Virus record (IMG/VR): IMGVR_UViG_3300021963_000770
Coordinates: 1 to 21,227 of that record
Origin: a virus
Direction: 5' to 3' (one strand)
Length of the DNA: 21,227 bases
The stretch's first letter is position 1, and every line of letters starts with the position of its first letter. A program made the translations under genes and the position numbers. The notes under the pieces are model-generated. The model was given only the letters and a program-made list of their open reading frames with translations. It was not told the DNA's origin and did no database searches. This document shows, piece after piece, positions 14,460 through 20,540 of this stretch.

Positions 14460-15200
14460 TCAAGAAAAGATTTGCAGGGCGTTTTTCTCGGAAACGAACG
14501 TGCTCTCGCCGAGGTTGACCTCAAACCAGATGTTGTAGATGCCCTCGTCGAACTGGGTCGTGTCGAGGAAGTAGTACCCATATCCCCTCTCACGGTAGTC
14601 AACCACTTGCCTGTCAACCACCAACCTCAAGTCCTGCTCTGGAGGAAGGCACTCGCCGCAGGCCATCTCCATCGAGACTCTGATGTCTGCGTTGACTGCG
14701 AGGTTCTCGTAGTAGGGGAGTATGTCGGCCCCCTTGGGGACGTTGGGCGTGATCTGGATCAAGATATATCTCTTGCTTCCTTTGGATACTCTATTCGGCC
14801 TGAAGTTGAAGTTGAAGTCATAGATGGGCGGGGTCGGAGTGGTGAACCAGAGCTGGGAGTAAACCTGAAACTCGTTGGTGATGTTGCCAGAGGCGCACTC
14901 GCCATCCTGGAAGACTATCGACCAGACATCCTGGTAGACGCCCACTTGGTACGTCGACGTGTCGAGGTAAAGCGCAATCAGGTACTCCCCCGTCGCAGTG
15001 TTCTGGACGGAGGAGGCCGGAATAGTCTCGACCAGAGTGGCGCCGCTTGGGTTTACATCGGTGCGCTGCGTGGGATCTAGGAAGTAGATTTTTACCTCCG
15101 TGATCTCCTTCACGTTGCTCCGGCTGTTACTGTTGAAAGTAAACAGCCGGAGGTTAACCGTGTCGCCGCAAGTCGGGTTCTGGAAGCGCTCTTTACTCAT
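14460..15200 (-). CDS. Probable virion structural protein, beta-rich
   Basis: 246 residues with no family I can name. The sequence alternates short beta-like strands rich in Tyr, Phe, Val and Thr (GEYLIALYLDTSTYQVGVYQ, YDFNFNFRPNRVSK, RYILIQITPN, GYGYYFLDT), with few charged helices, as in beta-sandwich virion proteins. It carries single Cys residues at GDGEC-like positions and a MACGEC motif. Its ATG overlaps the stop of the upstream -1-frame ORF (ATGA), so it is translationally coupled to the gp26 module; a baseplate or tail role is the best guess from position alone. It ends 53 bases before the ATPase gene. Confidence 0.75.
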   Translation of the reverse strand: MSKERFQNPTCGDTVNLRLFTFNSNSRSNVKEITEVKIYFLDPTQRTDVNPSGATLVETIPASSVQNTATGEYLIALYLDTSTYQVGVYQDVWSIVFQDGECASGNITNEFQVYSQLWFTTPTPPIYDFNFNFRPNRVSKGSKRYILIQITPNVPKGADILPYYENLAVNADIRVSMEMACGECLPPEQDLRLVVDRQVVDYRERGYGYYFLDTTQFDEGIYNIWFEVNLGESTFVSEKNALQIFS

Positions 15201-15421
15201 CGCGATTTACTCTTAGCCTTGCGTTGTTGGGCCTCCATAGCCTTGTTCTCGCTCTCCTTCTGCTCTATGAAACGCTCAATCATCCACTTCCTGAGAAGAA
15301 TGGGCATCTGCATGGTCTTTTGCGGATCCAAGTGCAGATGGTACTGGAAAAAGAATATCTCCTCAGCAAGCGCTTTCCAAAGCGCTATGCTTGGGTCTTG
15401 GCCTTTTTCCGGCGTGGGAAG
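15197..15421 (-). CDS. -1-frame extension of gp26 or separate small tail-assembly protein, no usual start
   Basis: This frame is open from 15445 to the stop at 15199-15197 and reads like a real protein: ALWKALAEEIFFFQYHLHLD, then MPILLRKWMIERFIEQKESE and a Lys/Arg-rich tail. The first ATG (15313) lies after the first well-ordered helix, and no GTG or ATG lies between the upstream stop (15446-15448) and that helix. A -1 slip at the T TTT TTC heptamer (15427-15421) near the end of gp26 would fuse its last 74 residues to gp26 residues 1-365, giving 439 residues. Small proteins with this helical content occur beside gp26-like genes in T4-like phages, from memory. Initiation at TTG or ATG for a shorter 38-45-residue product is the alternative. 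Confidence 0.5.
   Translation of the reverse strand, partial: LPTPEKGQDPSIALWKALAEEIFFFQYHLHLDPQKTMQMPILLRKWMIERFIEQKESENKAMEAQQRKAKSKSR
15369..15386 (-). repeat. Perfect hairpin at the gp26 stop codon
   Basis: AGCGCTTT-GG-AAAGCGCT is an 8-bp perfect inverted repeat beginning within the gp26 stop codon and inside the -1-frame ORF. It lies 34 bases downstream of the slippery heptamer, further than usual for a frameshift stimulator. It has no T-run, so it is not a terminator. Confidence 0.6.
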
Positions 15422-16515
15422 AAAAAATTTGCCTCCAGCGGCAGATCAAGGCTGAACTCTGCGAGGCAGCTTGCGCACACGATCTCAACATTGGTGTCAA
15501 CGCCGAAAAGCGGCTCGTTGATGCAGTTCCTTACGTGGGACACATCGTTGATCGGCAGGTTCTTGAGGAGAACCTGAAGCTCGTTCTTGCTGGTGATGCC
15601 GTCGATCTCCTGCAGCAGCATAGCAGTTCGGTAAATCAGCGTGTCGTCCGCTGCGCTGTCCCCGAAGGCCTTGATGCGGCGGTCGCGATGGTCTTGGATG
15701 TCCTGCTCGTCCTTGCCCGTCGAGAGCCTGTAGGTGAAAGGCAGCTTGGTTGACGGCAGCACGTCCGAGAGGATCGGGCCGTAGTCGTCAGGGCAATACT
15801 CCACATACAAGTCGTTCAGGTTGATGGCAGTGCTGAATTTCGTATCGCACTCGGGGCACTTGATCTCTACCTCGTAGCTGGGGCTGTAGGATATGCCACG
15901 CAGATAGATCAGGATGTAGGTGCGGTCGATCGTCAGGAGGTTCTCGGCCCGGTAGCCCTCCTTGATGCACTTCTGGAAGATCATGTTGATGGCCTGCCCC
16001 TTCTTGACGAAGCGAGGCGTCGCGAGAATCTGCTCCTCCTCGCCCGTCATCGGGCGCAGCGAGATGATGCCATTAGTCGGGCCGTCCACGCCGTTGTAGA
16101 ACTTGCCCTTGGATGGCAGCTGAATCTCCTCGTAGGTTCCCGAAGAACCCTTCAGGCTTTCAAGCAGCTCCTTCAGGTGGCTGCTGCCGGAGATTTGGGA
16201 GGGAGCGCGCTGGGGGACGGGCGACTCGCCGCCTGCGCTGATGTTGCCGAAGCCCCTCTTGGGCTCGTTTCCGCTAAGGTCCTGCTCGACTGGCTGCTGC
16301 GCTGTCTTGGCCTGCGATAGAGCCTTCTGGAATGCTGGAGGCATGTTGCCAGTGATTTTGGGCAACGGGTTGCCGACCTGTGGCGCGCCCTCTTCATTTC
16401 TCACATTCGATTGAAAGTTCTGGACCTGGTCGACCGGGTTCTGATTGCTGTCTGACACGTTCTGCTCCTGTTGCTGCTGTGGTGCTTTGCGAGGACGAAA
16501 CACTTCATCGGCCAT
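15385..16515 (-). CDS. 26: Baseplate hub subunit, T4 gp26-like
   Basis: 376 residues. The N-terminal 125 residues are Gln/Pro/Asn-rich and probably disordered. The conserved part starts at IQLPSKGKFY (131-140) and continues with ISLRPMTGEEEQILATPRF (151-169), the typical opening of T4-type gp26/baseplate hub proteins. Two CxxC pairs, C220-PE-C223 and C347-AS-C350, probably form one zinc site. T4 gp26 is 208 residues, so this is a long version. The start ATG 16515 has AAGGAG 7 bases upstream. The last codons carry the slippery T-run described separately. It is first in a minus-strand operon with the beta-rich protein and divergent from the gene at 16579. Confidence 0.82.
   Translation of the reverse strand: MADEVFRPRKAPQQQQEQNVSDSNQNPVDQVQNFQSNVRNEEGAPQVGNPLPKITGNMPPAFQKALSQAKTAQQPVEQDLSGNEPKRGFGNISAGGESPVPQRAPSQISGSSHLKELLESLKGSSGTYEEIQLPSKGKFYNGVDGPTNGIISLRPMTGEEEQILATPRFVKKGQAINMIFQKCIKEGYRAENLLTIDRTYILIYLRGISYSPSYEVEIKCPECDTKFSTAINLNDLYVEYCPDDYGPILSDVLPSTKLPFTYRLSTGKDEQDIQDHRDRRIKAFGDSAADDTLIYRTAMLLQEIDGITSKNELQVLLKNLPINDVSHVRNCINEPLFGVDTNVEIVCASCLAEFSLDLPLEANFFFPRRKKAKTQA
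15421..15427 (-). promoter_or_regulatory. Candidate -1 ribosomal slippery site T TTT TTC
   Basis: On the minus strand the heptamer T TTT TTC is in phase with gp26 codons N363, F364 and F365. A GGAGG lies 4 bases upstream. This fits the X XXY YYZ rule for -1 frameshifting and leads into an open frame lacking a start codon. Confidence 0.45.
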
Positions 16516-16532
16516 TTTTTTCTCCTTGTGGA

Positions 16533-16578
16533 ACTCAATTGAATGAGAGCTTCGCCAGCGTAATTGAGTGTCTCATTC
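16533..16578. repeat. Interlocked inverted repeats between divergent genes
   Basis: ACTCAATT (16533-16540) pairs with AATTGAGT (16562-16569), and GAATGAGA (16541-16548) pairs with TCTCATTC (16571-16578). The order A-B-A'-B' means both stems could only form together as a pseudoknot; in DNA they are two overlapping operator-like repeats. The region lies between the gp26 start and the gene at 16579. Confidence 0.55.
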
Positions 16579-16938
16579 ATGGAAATAAATCTCAAAAATG
16601 TTGAACAGCTTATTTTCATGGACAAGTCCGTGCAGAGGCTGCTGCCCAAGTACAAGTACTTGTTCGATCAGTACAATCTTTCCTTCATGATTCCAGGGAT
16701 GCGCTCCCTAGCGCAGAGAAGTGTTCTCGACTTTCTTAATGCGGCGGACGGCGATGCAGTCGCCGTCCTTGAGGGGCACTTCGGCCAAGTGGTGTCGATT
16801 GGCAAGCTCCAAGATGCGCTTGTCGAACACTATGATTGTTATATAGACGACCACGAGGGGTTGTGCGCCTTCTCGGACTTCAAAGAGTTCTGCATAACGA
16901 GGCGAGGTCGCGAAGCAAAACTTACATTCTGGAGATGA
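16579..16938 (+). CDS. Small hypothetical protein
   Basis: 119 residues from MEINLKNVEQ. A helical first half (SVQRLLPKYKYLFDQYNLS, RSLAQRSVLDFLNAAD) is followed by GDAVAVLEGHFGQVV and a C-terminal part with three Cys and FKEFCITRRGREAKLTFW. The family is not recognised. The ATG sits directly after the inverted repeats; an in-frame TTG five codons upstream is possible but lacks a Shine-Dalgarno. The stop is followed after 1 base by the next gene's ATG, so the four plus-strand genes here form an operon. Confidence 0.7.
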   Translation: MEINLKNVEQLIFMDKSVQRLLPKYKYLFDQYNLSFMIPGMRSLAQRSVLDFLNAADGDAVAVLEGHFGQVVSIGKLQDALVEHYDCYIDDHEGLCAFSDFKEFCITRRGREAKLTFWR

Positions 16939-16939
16939 C

Positions 16940-17305
16940 ATGAGTTCCTATGACTTGCTGATGTATCTTTTGAGCACCGTGGGCATGTGCCACATAGTTG
17001 TCGACGGCTCAATTCTTGAGTGGTTTAGGGACTTCGTGAAGAAGGCGGCCGCCAAGTGCAAGATGCCGAAGCTGGGCACGGTCGTGGACTGCTACATGTG
17101 CGCAGGCACATGGTGCGGATTCCTCATGGGCTACATATGGCTTGTCTGCCCGAGGTGGCAGCAGCTCGGTTCTGGCCTTGCCTGGGCAGAGGTCTTCGCG
17201 TGCGGCTGCGCCGGGGGTTTCCTTTCCAACTTCGCCGCCGTGCTTCTCAACTGGATTGAGGCGAACACGATGGTGCATCTGCCAGAGGAAAAGCTGCCCG
17301 AATGA
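16940..17305 (+). CDS. Small membrane protein, Cys-rich (DUF1360-like)
   Basis: 121 residues with two likely membrane spans, near 55-72 (WCGFLMGYIWLVC) and 82-104 (VFACGCAGGFLSNFAAVLL), and a hydrophobic N-terminus (LLMYLLSTVGMCHIVV). CYMCAGTWCG at about 51-60 gives CxxC followed by another Cys. The pattern resembles small phage membrane proteins with a CxxC-x-x-x-W motif assigned to DUF1360, but this is from memory. The ATG has GGAG 5 bases upstream, overlapping the end of the previous gene, and its stop overlaps the next start (ATGA). Confidence 0.75.
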   Translation: MSSYDLLMYLLSTVGMCHIVVDGSILEWFRDFVKKAAAKCKMPKLGTVVDCYMCAGTWCGFLMGYIWLVCPRWQQLGSGLAWAEVFACGCAGGFLSNFAAVLLNWIEANTMVHLPEEKLPE

Positions 17306-17619
17306 CAGAACAGCCACCGAAGTACGTTCTGCACTGCGCAAGCTGCAACTTCAAGCGGTTCACGGATGGCACGGATTTGACAGACCTTTTCGAGATCAAG
17401 AGGTGCGAGCCCATGCGCTTCGTGCCGAAGGTGGACAAGTACACAAAAAAAGTCGTCGTGTCCAACAACATCAAGAGGCCCAAGATGTACAGGTGCCCCA
17501 AGTGCGGGCACACGCTGAAGGGGTTCCCCTCGGGCGTAAAGACGGAGGTTACCGAAGATGGCCAGACCAGTCAGCCTAATGGACGTGAAACAGGCGTTGA
17601 GGGACAGTCGCTTCCGTGA
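17302..17619 (+). CDS. Zinc-ribbon-like small protein
   Basis: 105 residues. HCASC (11-15) and RCPKCGH (about 64-70) supply four Cys of a zinc ribbon separated by a long insertion that contains a further Cys. The C-terminal 30 residues are polar and overlap the next gene by 62 bases in another frame. Its ATG overlaps the stop of the membrane protein gene (ATGA), indicating translational coupling. The role is unknown; zinc ribbons of this size bind nucleic acid or protein. Confidence 0.7.
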   Translation: MTEQPPKYVLHCASCNFKRFTDGTDLTDLFEIKRCEPMRFVPKVDKYTKKVVVSNNIKRPKMYRCPKCGHTLKGFPSGVKTEVTEDGQTSQPNGRETGVEGQSLP

Positions 17620-17938
17620 AAGCCTTCCAGAGTCCCTGAAGCCAGACGTCCAGAAGTTCTTGAGCAACCCAGGTTGCGCTTGCAACGTCCCGATCTACCA
17701 AAGGGTTCTCAAGGAGGGTGCAGAGCAACTGCGCAGCTACTTCCCCAACAGGCCGATAGCGAACCTGGAGGAGGAGGTAAAGCACATCGCAGAAAACCAC
17801 TGGAGAGTAATCAACTGCAAGGCCTCAGAGCTTGAAGCTCAGCTCAAGAAGCTGCCACCGGGAAGAAAGCAACTCGCAGTGGCGAGGTATGAGGACGAGG
17901 TGACCGTGGTGGTCAACGAGCTGGATGTGATCTACTGA
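17558..17938 (+). CDS. Conserved-looking phage protein with RVxxCKAxELE motif
   Basis: 126 residues, starting MARPVSLMDVKQALRDSRFR. NPGCACNVPIY (37-47) holds a CxC. RVINCKASELEAQLK (83-97) is strikingly like a segment of the protein at 19672. The C-terminus PPGRKQLAVARYEDEVTVVV reads like a final beta hairpin. The function is unknown. The start overlaps the zinc-ribbon gene by 62 bases and has GAAG just upstream. The stop converges with and overlaps by 7 bases the stop of the minus-strand GT2 gene. Confidence 0.75.
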   Translation: MARPVSLMDVKQALRDSRFRESLPESLKPDVQKFLSNPGCACNVPIYQRVLKEGAEQLRSYFPNRPIANLEEEVKHIAENHWRVINCKASELEAQLKKLPPGRKQLAVARYEDEVTVVVNELDVIY

Positions 17939-18888
17939 CGAACATAGATTCTGGTTTTTAAAATCATCTCATCGCACGATCCCATCATTTTCACGGGGTA
18001 GTCGGAATATTTTGATATCTGCATGGGCCAGAGCGATGAGCTCAGTCTGCGACTGCCCAGCACCACGGCGTTCTCATAGAATTCCTTTGCGCGACCATAG
18101 TCCGCCATTTTGTAGTAAACGTCCCCCAGCAGGCACCAGAACTCAGCCATCGTTGGCTTTTCGGCAAGGCATGGCAGAAGGCTCTCAAGGCAAGCCCTGT
18201 AGTTCTGCTTGGCGTAGCAGTTAACCAAGGCGACATAGTACCTCGTCATGAAATAAGACATTTGCCTTTTTGTTTCGGCATGTAGGTACGAATCTGCGTA
18301 AGCTAGAAACGAGTCGACGTTGCCGGCTTTTAGATGCGATGAGGCCAAGTAGTACAGAGGCTCCGTGTTGAATGGCGAGGATTTGTGCCATTTCTGACAT
18401 AAGGCCACCCGATCTACCTCTGATTCCCTTTCGACGGACGCTATGAAGCAGTCCGCTTGGTCTCCTTGCAGGTCCAGCCTCTCGAAAACGGGGTTCTTGA
18501 ATCTGGCTTTGCTGGACTTCTTCCAGGCCCTCACCTGCTTCGTCACCAGATCCCCGTCGATGCAGGATAAAGCTAGGCACTCTCCCTTTTGCAGCATGGC
18601 TCGGGCAAGTTCGTCATGACCGCCCACTATTCGCTCGTTGGGCTCTACCCAAAGGTTCCACTCGGTGCTTGAGTGGGATGCCATCGCGTTTCTGGCTTGG
18701 GCGCCGTCTTCGGCGGAGACCCTTATCACTCGCGCATCATAGAGCCCGCATAAGGATAGGGTGTCATCCCTGCTGCCAGCATCTCCTACGAGAATCTCGC
18801 ACTTAAGGGAATCAAGGCTGTCCAGACATCCCCTGATCGTCTTGGAGTCGTTGCGTACCAGAATGTGTGCCGTCAGCGCTTTTCTCAT
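17932..18888 (-). CDS. GT2-like glycosyltransferase domain with TPR-like C-terminus
   Basis: 318 residues. The N-terminus LTAHILVRNDSKTIRGCLDS with ILVGDAGSRDDT (about 34-43) matches the start of family GT2 glycosyltransferases. The segment that normally reads W-x-L-x-D-A-D-E is WNLWVEPNE (about 77-85), so the DxD motif is replaced and activity is doubtful. From about residue 165 the protein is helical, with repeats resembling TPR (EPLYYLASSHLKAGNVDSFL, FWCLLGDVYYKMADYGRAKE). Bacterial GT2-TPR proteins modify glycans or peptides; here the target is unknown. The start ATG 18888 has GGTGA 5 bases upstream; ATG 18891 and GTG 18897 are alternatives. It overlaps the small upstream gene by about 77 bases. 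Confidence 0.72.
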   Translation of the reverse strand: MRKALTAHILVRNDSKTIRGCLDSLDSLKCEILVGDAGSRDDTLSLCGLYDARVIRVSAEDGAQARNAMASHSSTEWNLWVEPNERIVGGHDELARAMLQKGECLALSCIDGDLVTKQVRAWKKSSKARFKNPVFERLDLQGDQADCFIASVERESEVDRVALCQKWHKSSPFNTEPLYYLASSHLKAGNVDSFLAYADSYLHAETKRQMSYFMTRYYVALVNCYAKQNYRACLESLLPCLAEKPTMAEFWCLLGDVYYKMADYGRAKEFYENAVVLGSRRLSSSLWPMQISKYSDYPVKMMGSCDEMILKTRIYVRQ

Positions 18889-19042
18889 CATTTTCACCGA
18901 AAAGCTGATTTAAGAGATATTTGATAGCATCAGAATCTTCATTGTTGCCATTTGCCTTGTAAAATGAATTTAGTTCACGATAGTTTTTTGGAGCTCTAGG
19001 GTTTTGAATGATATCCAAAAAAATATCCTGAATTTTTCTCAT
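18812..19042 (-). CDS. Small hypothetical protein
   Basis: 76 residues: MRKIQDIFLDIIQNPRAPKN, then YRELNSFYKANGNN and DAIKYLLNQLF, a helical N-terminal part. The last 25 residues overlap the GT2 gene in another frame. No Shine-Dalgarno is visible, but a sigma70-type promoter candidate ends 5 bases before the ATG. The family is not known. It lies divergent from the late sigma gene. Confidence 0.6.
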   Translation of the reverse strand: MRKIQDIFLDIIQNPRAPKNYRELNSFYKANGNNEDSDAIKYLLNQLFGENDEKSADGTHSGTQRLQDDQGMSGQP

Positions 19043-19055
19043 ATTCTAGTATAGT
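19028..19055 (+). promoter_or_regulatory. Candidate sigma70-type promoter for the late sigma gene
   Basis: -35-like CTGAAT (19028-19033), a 16-base spacer and -10 TATAGT (19050-19055, five of six consensus bases). The predicted start gives a leader of about 14 bases carrying AGGGG before the ATG. The -35 is weak. Confidence 0.35.
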
Positions 19056-19076
19056 TTTTTTAAACAAGGGGATCAA
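19048..19076 (-). promoter_or_regulatory. Candidate sigma70-type promoter for the small minus-strand gene
   Basis: On the minus strand TTGATC (19076-19071) is followed after 17 bases by TATACT (19053-19048), five of six -10 bases. It ends 5 bases before the ATG at 19042. The -10 overlaps the opposite-strand -10 of the sigma gene. Confidence 0.4.
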
Positions 19077-19621
19077 TGGCTACCGAATACCTCAACAACC
19101 AGACTTTCGAGGCGTTGATCAAGAACTTCCAGCAAGTGAAGAAGGAACGCATCAAGTACCAACTGTTCATGGACGACATAGTCTCCACCCAGCAACGCAT
19201 GCTCCGCCGTGGCGGCTTCAGCAAGCCCGAGTCATGGCTGGCTGTTGAAAGCGACTTCAAGTCTATATCCAGCACCTTCCATGAAGCACAAGATGATTTA
19301 GCTATAGCTTTCTACACATTATCAGAAAACATAGTTCGTTATGCCAAATTCAACCTCATAGATCAGGATGATGCCATACAAGAGGGGGTGATGATCTGCT
19401 TTGAGAAAATAGACAGGTTTGACCCGGAGAAGGGCAAGGCGTTCAACTACATGACCACTTGCGTGCTGAACCACTTCCGTCAGCTATACAGATCTGCCAG
19501 AAACTACAATGAGCTTAAGCGGAAGTATCTTGACTTCGTTCAAATTCAACTGGATTACAAGATACCGCTACTCAAGTCCAAAAGCCTATACAAGCGACAC
19601 AATATAGTCGCCGACGCTTGA
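19076..19621 (+). CDS. 55: Late transcription sigma factor, T4 gp55-like
   Basis: 181 residues, the size of T4 gp55 (185). The central part matches sigma region 2: DDLAIAFYTLSENIVRYAKF (88-107), DQDDAIQEGVMICFEKIDRF (111-130) and KAFNYMTTCVLNHFRQLYRS, where promoter melting and core binding take place in the family. Region 4 is lacking, as in gp55, which in T4 uses gp33 and the sliding clamp instead. It directs host RNA polymerase to NATAAATA-type late promoters. The ATG has AGGGG 4 bases upstream and the gene has its own early-type promoter candidate, fitting expression before late genes. Confidence 0.85.
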   Translation: MATEYLNNQTFEALIKNFQQVKKERIKYQLFMDDIVSTQQRMLRRGGFSKPESWLAVESDFKSISSTFHEAQDDLAIAFYTLSENIVRYAKFNLIDQDDAIQEGVMICFEKIDRFDPEKGKAFNYMTTCVLNHFRQLYRSARNYNELKRKYLDFVQIQLDYKIPLLKSKSLYKRHNIVADA

Positions 19622-19646
19622 ATCTACCATCTGATTCATTTATAAT
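19618..19646 (+). promoter_or_regulatory. Sigma70-type promoter for the gene at 19672
   Basis: TTGAAT (19618-19623), a spacer of exactly 17 bases and a perfect TATAAT (19641-19646). The -35 overlaps the stop codon of the sigma gene. The predicted start is near 19653, giving a leader of about 20 bases with no clear Shine-Dalgarno. It is the best host-type promoter in the window. Confidence 0.6.
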
Positions 19647-19671
19647 TTTCTGTTCAATTTTGGTATACAAC

Positions 19672-19947
19672 ATGACAAAAAATAGCAAAAGCATATTTGA
19701 GCATCTTGAGAACCAGGAGCTGATTCAGAAATTGATCGACAACGGCTTCGGTAAATTAGTCGACGCGTTCTTGTCGCACGACGGCAAGGTTTACACCAAG
19801 AAGGGTCGCCTCAACAAGTCAGGCGCTTGTCGCGTCATGAAGTGCAAGGCCAAGGAGCTTGAAGACATGCTGAAACGCTGTCAAGAGCTCCTTGGCCGTG
19901 AGCTGAGCCTGGAAGATCCGGTGGCGGAGGAGGAGTCGGAGGACTAG
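19672..19947 (+). CDS. Small protein with RVxxCKAxELE motif
   Basis: 91 residues from MTKNSKSIFE. A helical N-terminal part (HLENQELIQKLIDNGFGKLV) leads to YTKKGRLNKSGACRV and RVMKCKAKELEDMLK (54-68), then an acidic tail ending EESED. Ten of 15 positions in the CKA segment match the protein at 17558. The function is unknown. Its position just after the late sigma gene, with its own early promoter, is compatible with a regulatory role, but that is only context. The frame is open 18 codons upstream, but that part is the promoter region. The TAG stop shares CTAG with the stop of the convergent tail tube gene. Confidence 0.72.
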   Translation: MTKNSKSIFEHLENQELIQKLIDNGFGKLVDAFLSHDGKVYTKKGRLNKSGACRVMKCKAKELEDMLKRCQELLGRELSLEDPVAEEESED

Positions 19948-20462
19948 GTTCCTACTCTGTATGCTCGGTCGTACCTCAAGGTAACATCGCACGTTATCAC
20001 CTCGCTCGAGGTCATGTCTAACTCGCCGAACTCCACGTTCTGACACCAGACCGACTCAAAGACCCATTGCTCAACGCTCGTTCCGCAACCATCGTACAGG
20101 TCTAGGTAGGCATAGTCCTTCTTGAGGTCGGCAGGATAAAGGAATGTTCCTTTTTCTGGGTTGTAGTAGGTTTGTATCCATCGGAACACAGGATGGAAGT
20201 TCTCGCTGCTGAAAAGCGGCTTTGTGTCATAGAGTGTCATGGTTATGGGCTTCCAGTCAGGACGGCCTGCAAGATAAATAGTTTCTTGCATGTGGTTGAC
20301 CTCTATTTCCTTGAAGCTCAAGGCTGGTCTGGCAGCCTTCTGGTGAAGTAAAACCCCGATTCCCTCTGATGCGACGTCGGGTATGCGCAAAATCCACCGG
20401 TGTTTTCTCTTGAAGCAAGTTGTTGGGTCCTCAACAAACGGCCCGAGACCCATGTTGACCAT
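19944..20462 (-). CDS. 19: Tail tube protein, T4 gp19-like (second copy)
   Basis: 172 residues, near the 163 of T4 gp19, which polymerises into the inner tube of the contractile tail. It shares with the neighbouring copy MGLG at the N-terminus, FKRKHRW (17-23), ARPALSFKEIEVNHM, WKPITMTLYD, LDLYDGCG and VEFGELDMTSSEV followed by a beta strand VTLRYDRA. It lacks the Gly-rich insertion and the Cys-rich tail of the other copy. The ATG has GGAGG 5 bases upstream, placed about 20 bases after the terminator hairpin. A second ATG three codons in is possible. Its stop overlaps the convergent plus-strand gene. Confidence 0.83.
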   Translation of the reverse strand: MVNMGLGPFVEDPTTCFKRKHRWILRIPDVASEGIGVLLHQKAARPALSFKEIEVNHMQETIYLAGRPDWKPITMTLYDTKPLFSSENFHPVFRWIQTYYNPEKGTFLYPADLKKDYAYLDLYDGCGTSVEQWVFESVWCQNVEFGELDMTSSEVITCDVTLRYDRAYRVGT

Positions 20463-20483
20463 ATCAGCCTCCAGATGTGAAAA

Positions 20484-20520
20484 AAGCCCTGCATATCCTT
20501 GAAAGAGATATACAGGGCTT
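20484..20520 (-). terminator. Rho-independent terminator between the two tail tube genes
   Basis: On the minus strand AAGCCCTGTATATC pairs with GATATGCAGGGCTT in a 14-bp stem with one G-T pair and a 9-base loop, followed by a six-T run. It acts on transcripts from the first tube gene. The next gene starts only about 20 bases further on with no promoter visible between them, so it probably attenuates rather than fully stops. Confidence 0.85.
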
Positions 20521-20540
20521 CGATTTTAGGTTCAGGTTGA

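Noticed and set aside
15369-15386. Hairpin at the gp26 stop as a terminator
   Set aside because: There is no T-tract after it on either strand and coding continues through it in the -1 frame.
20272-20280. GATAAATA on the plus strand as a late promoter
   Set aside because: It lies inside the tail tube gene on the antisense strand and points to no gene within a reasonable distance; probably chance.
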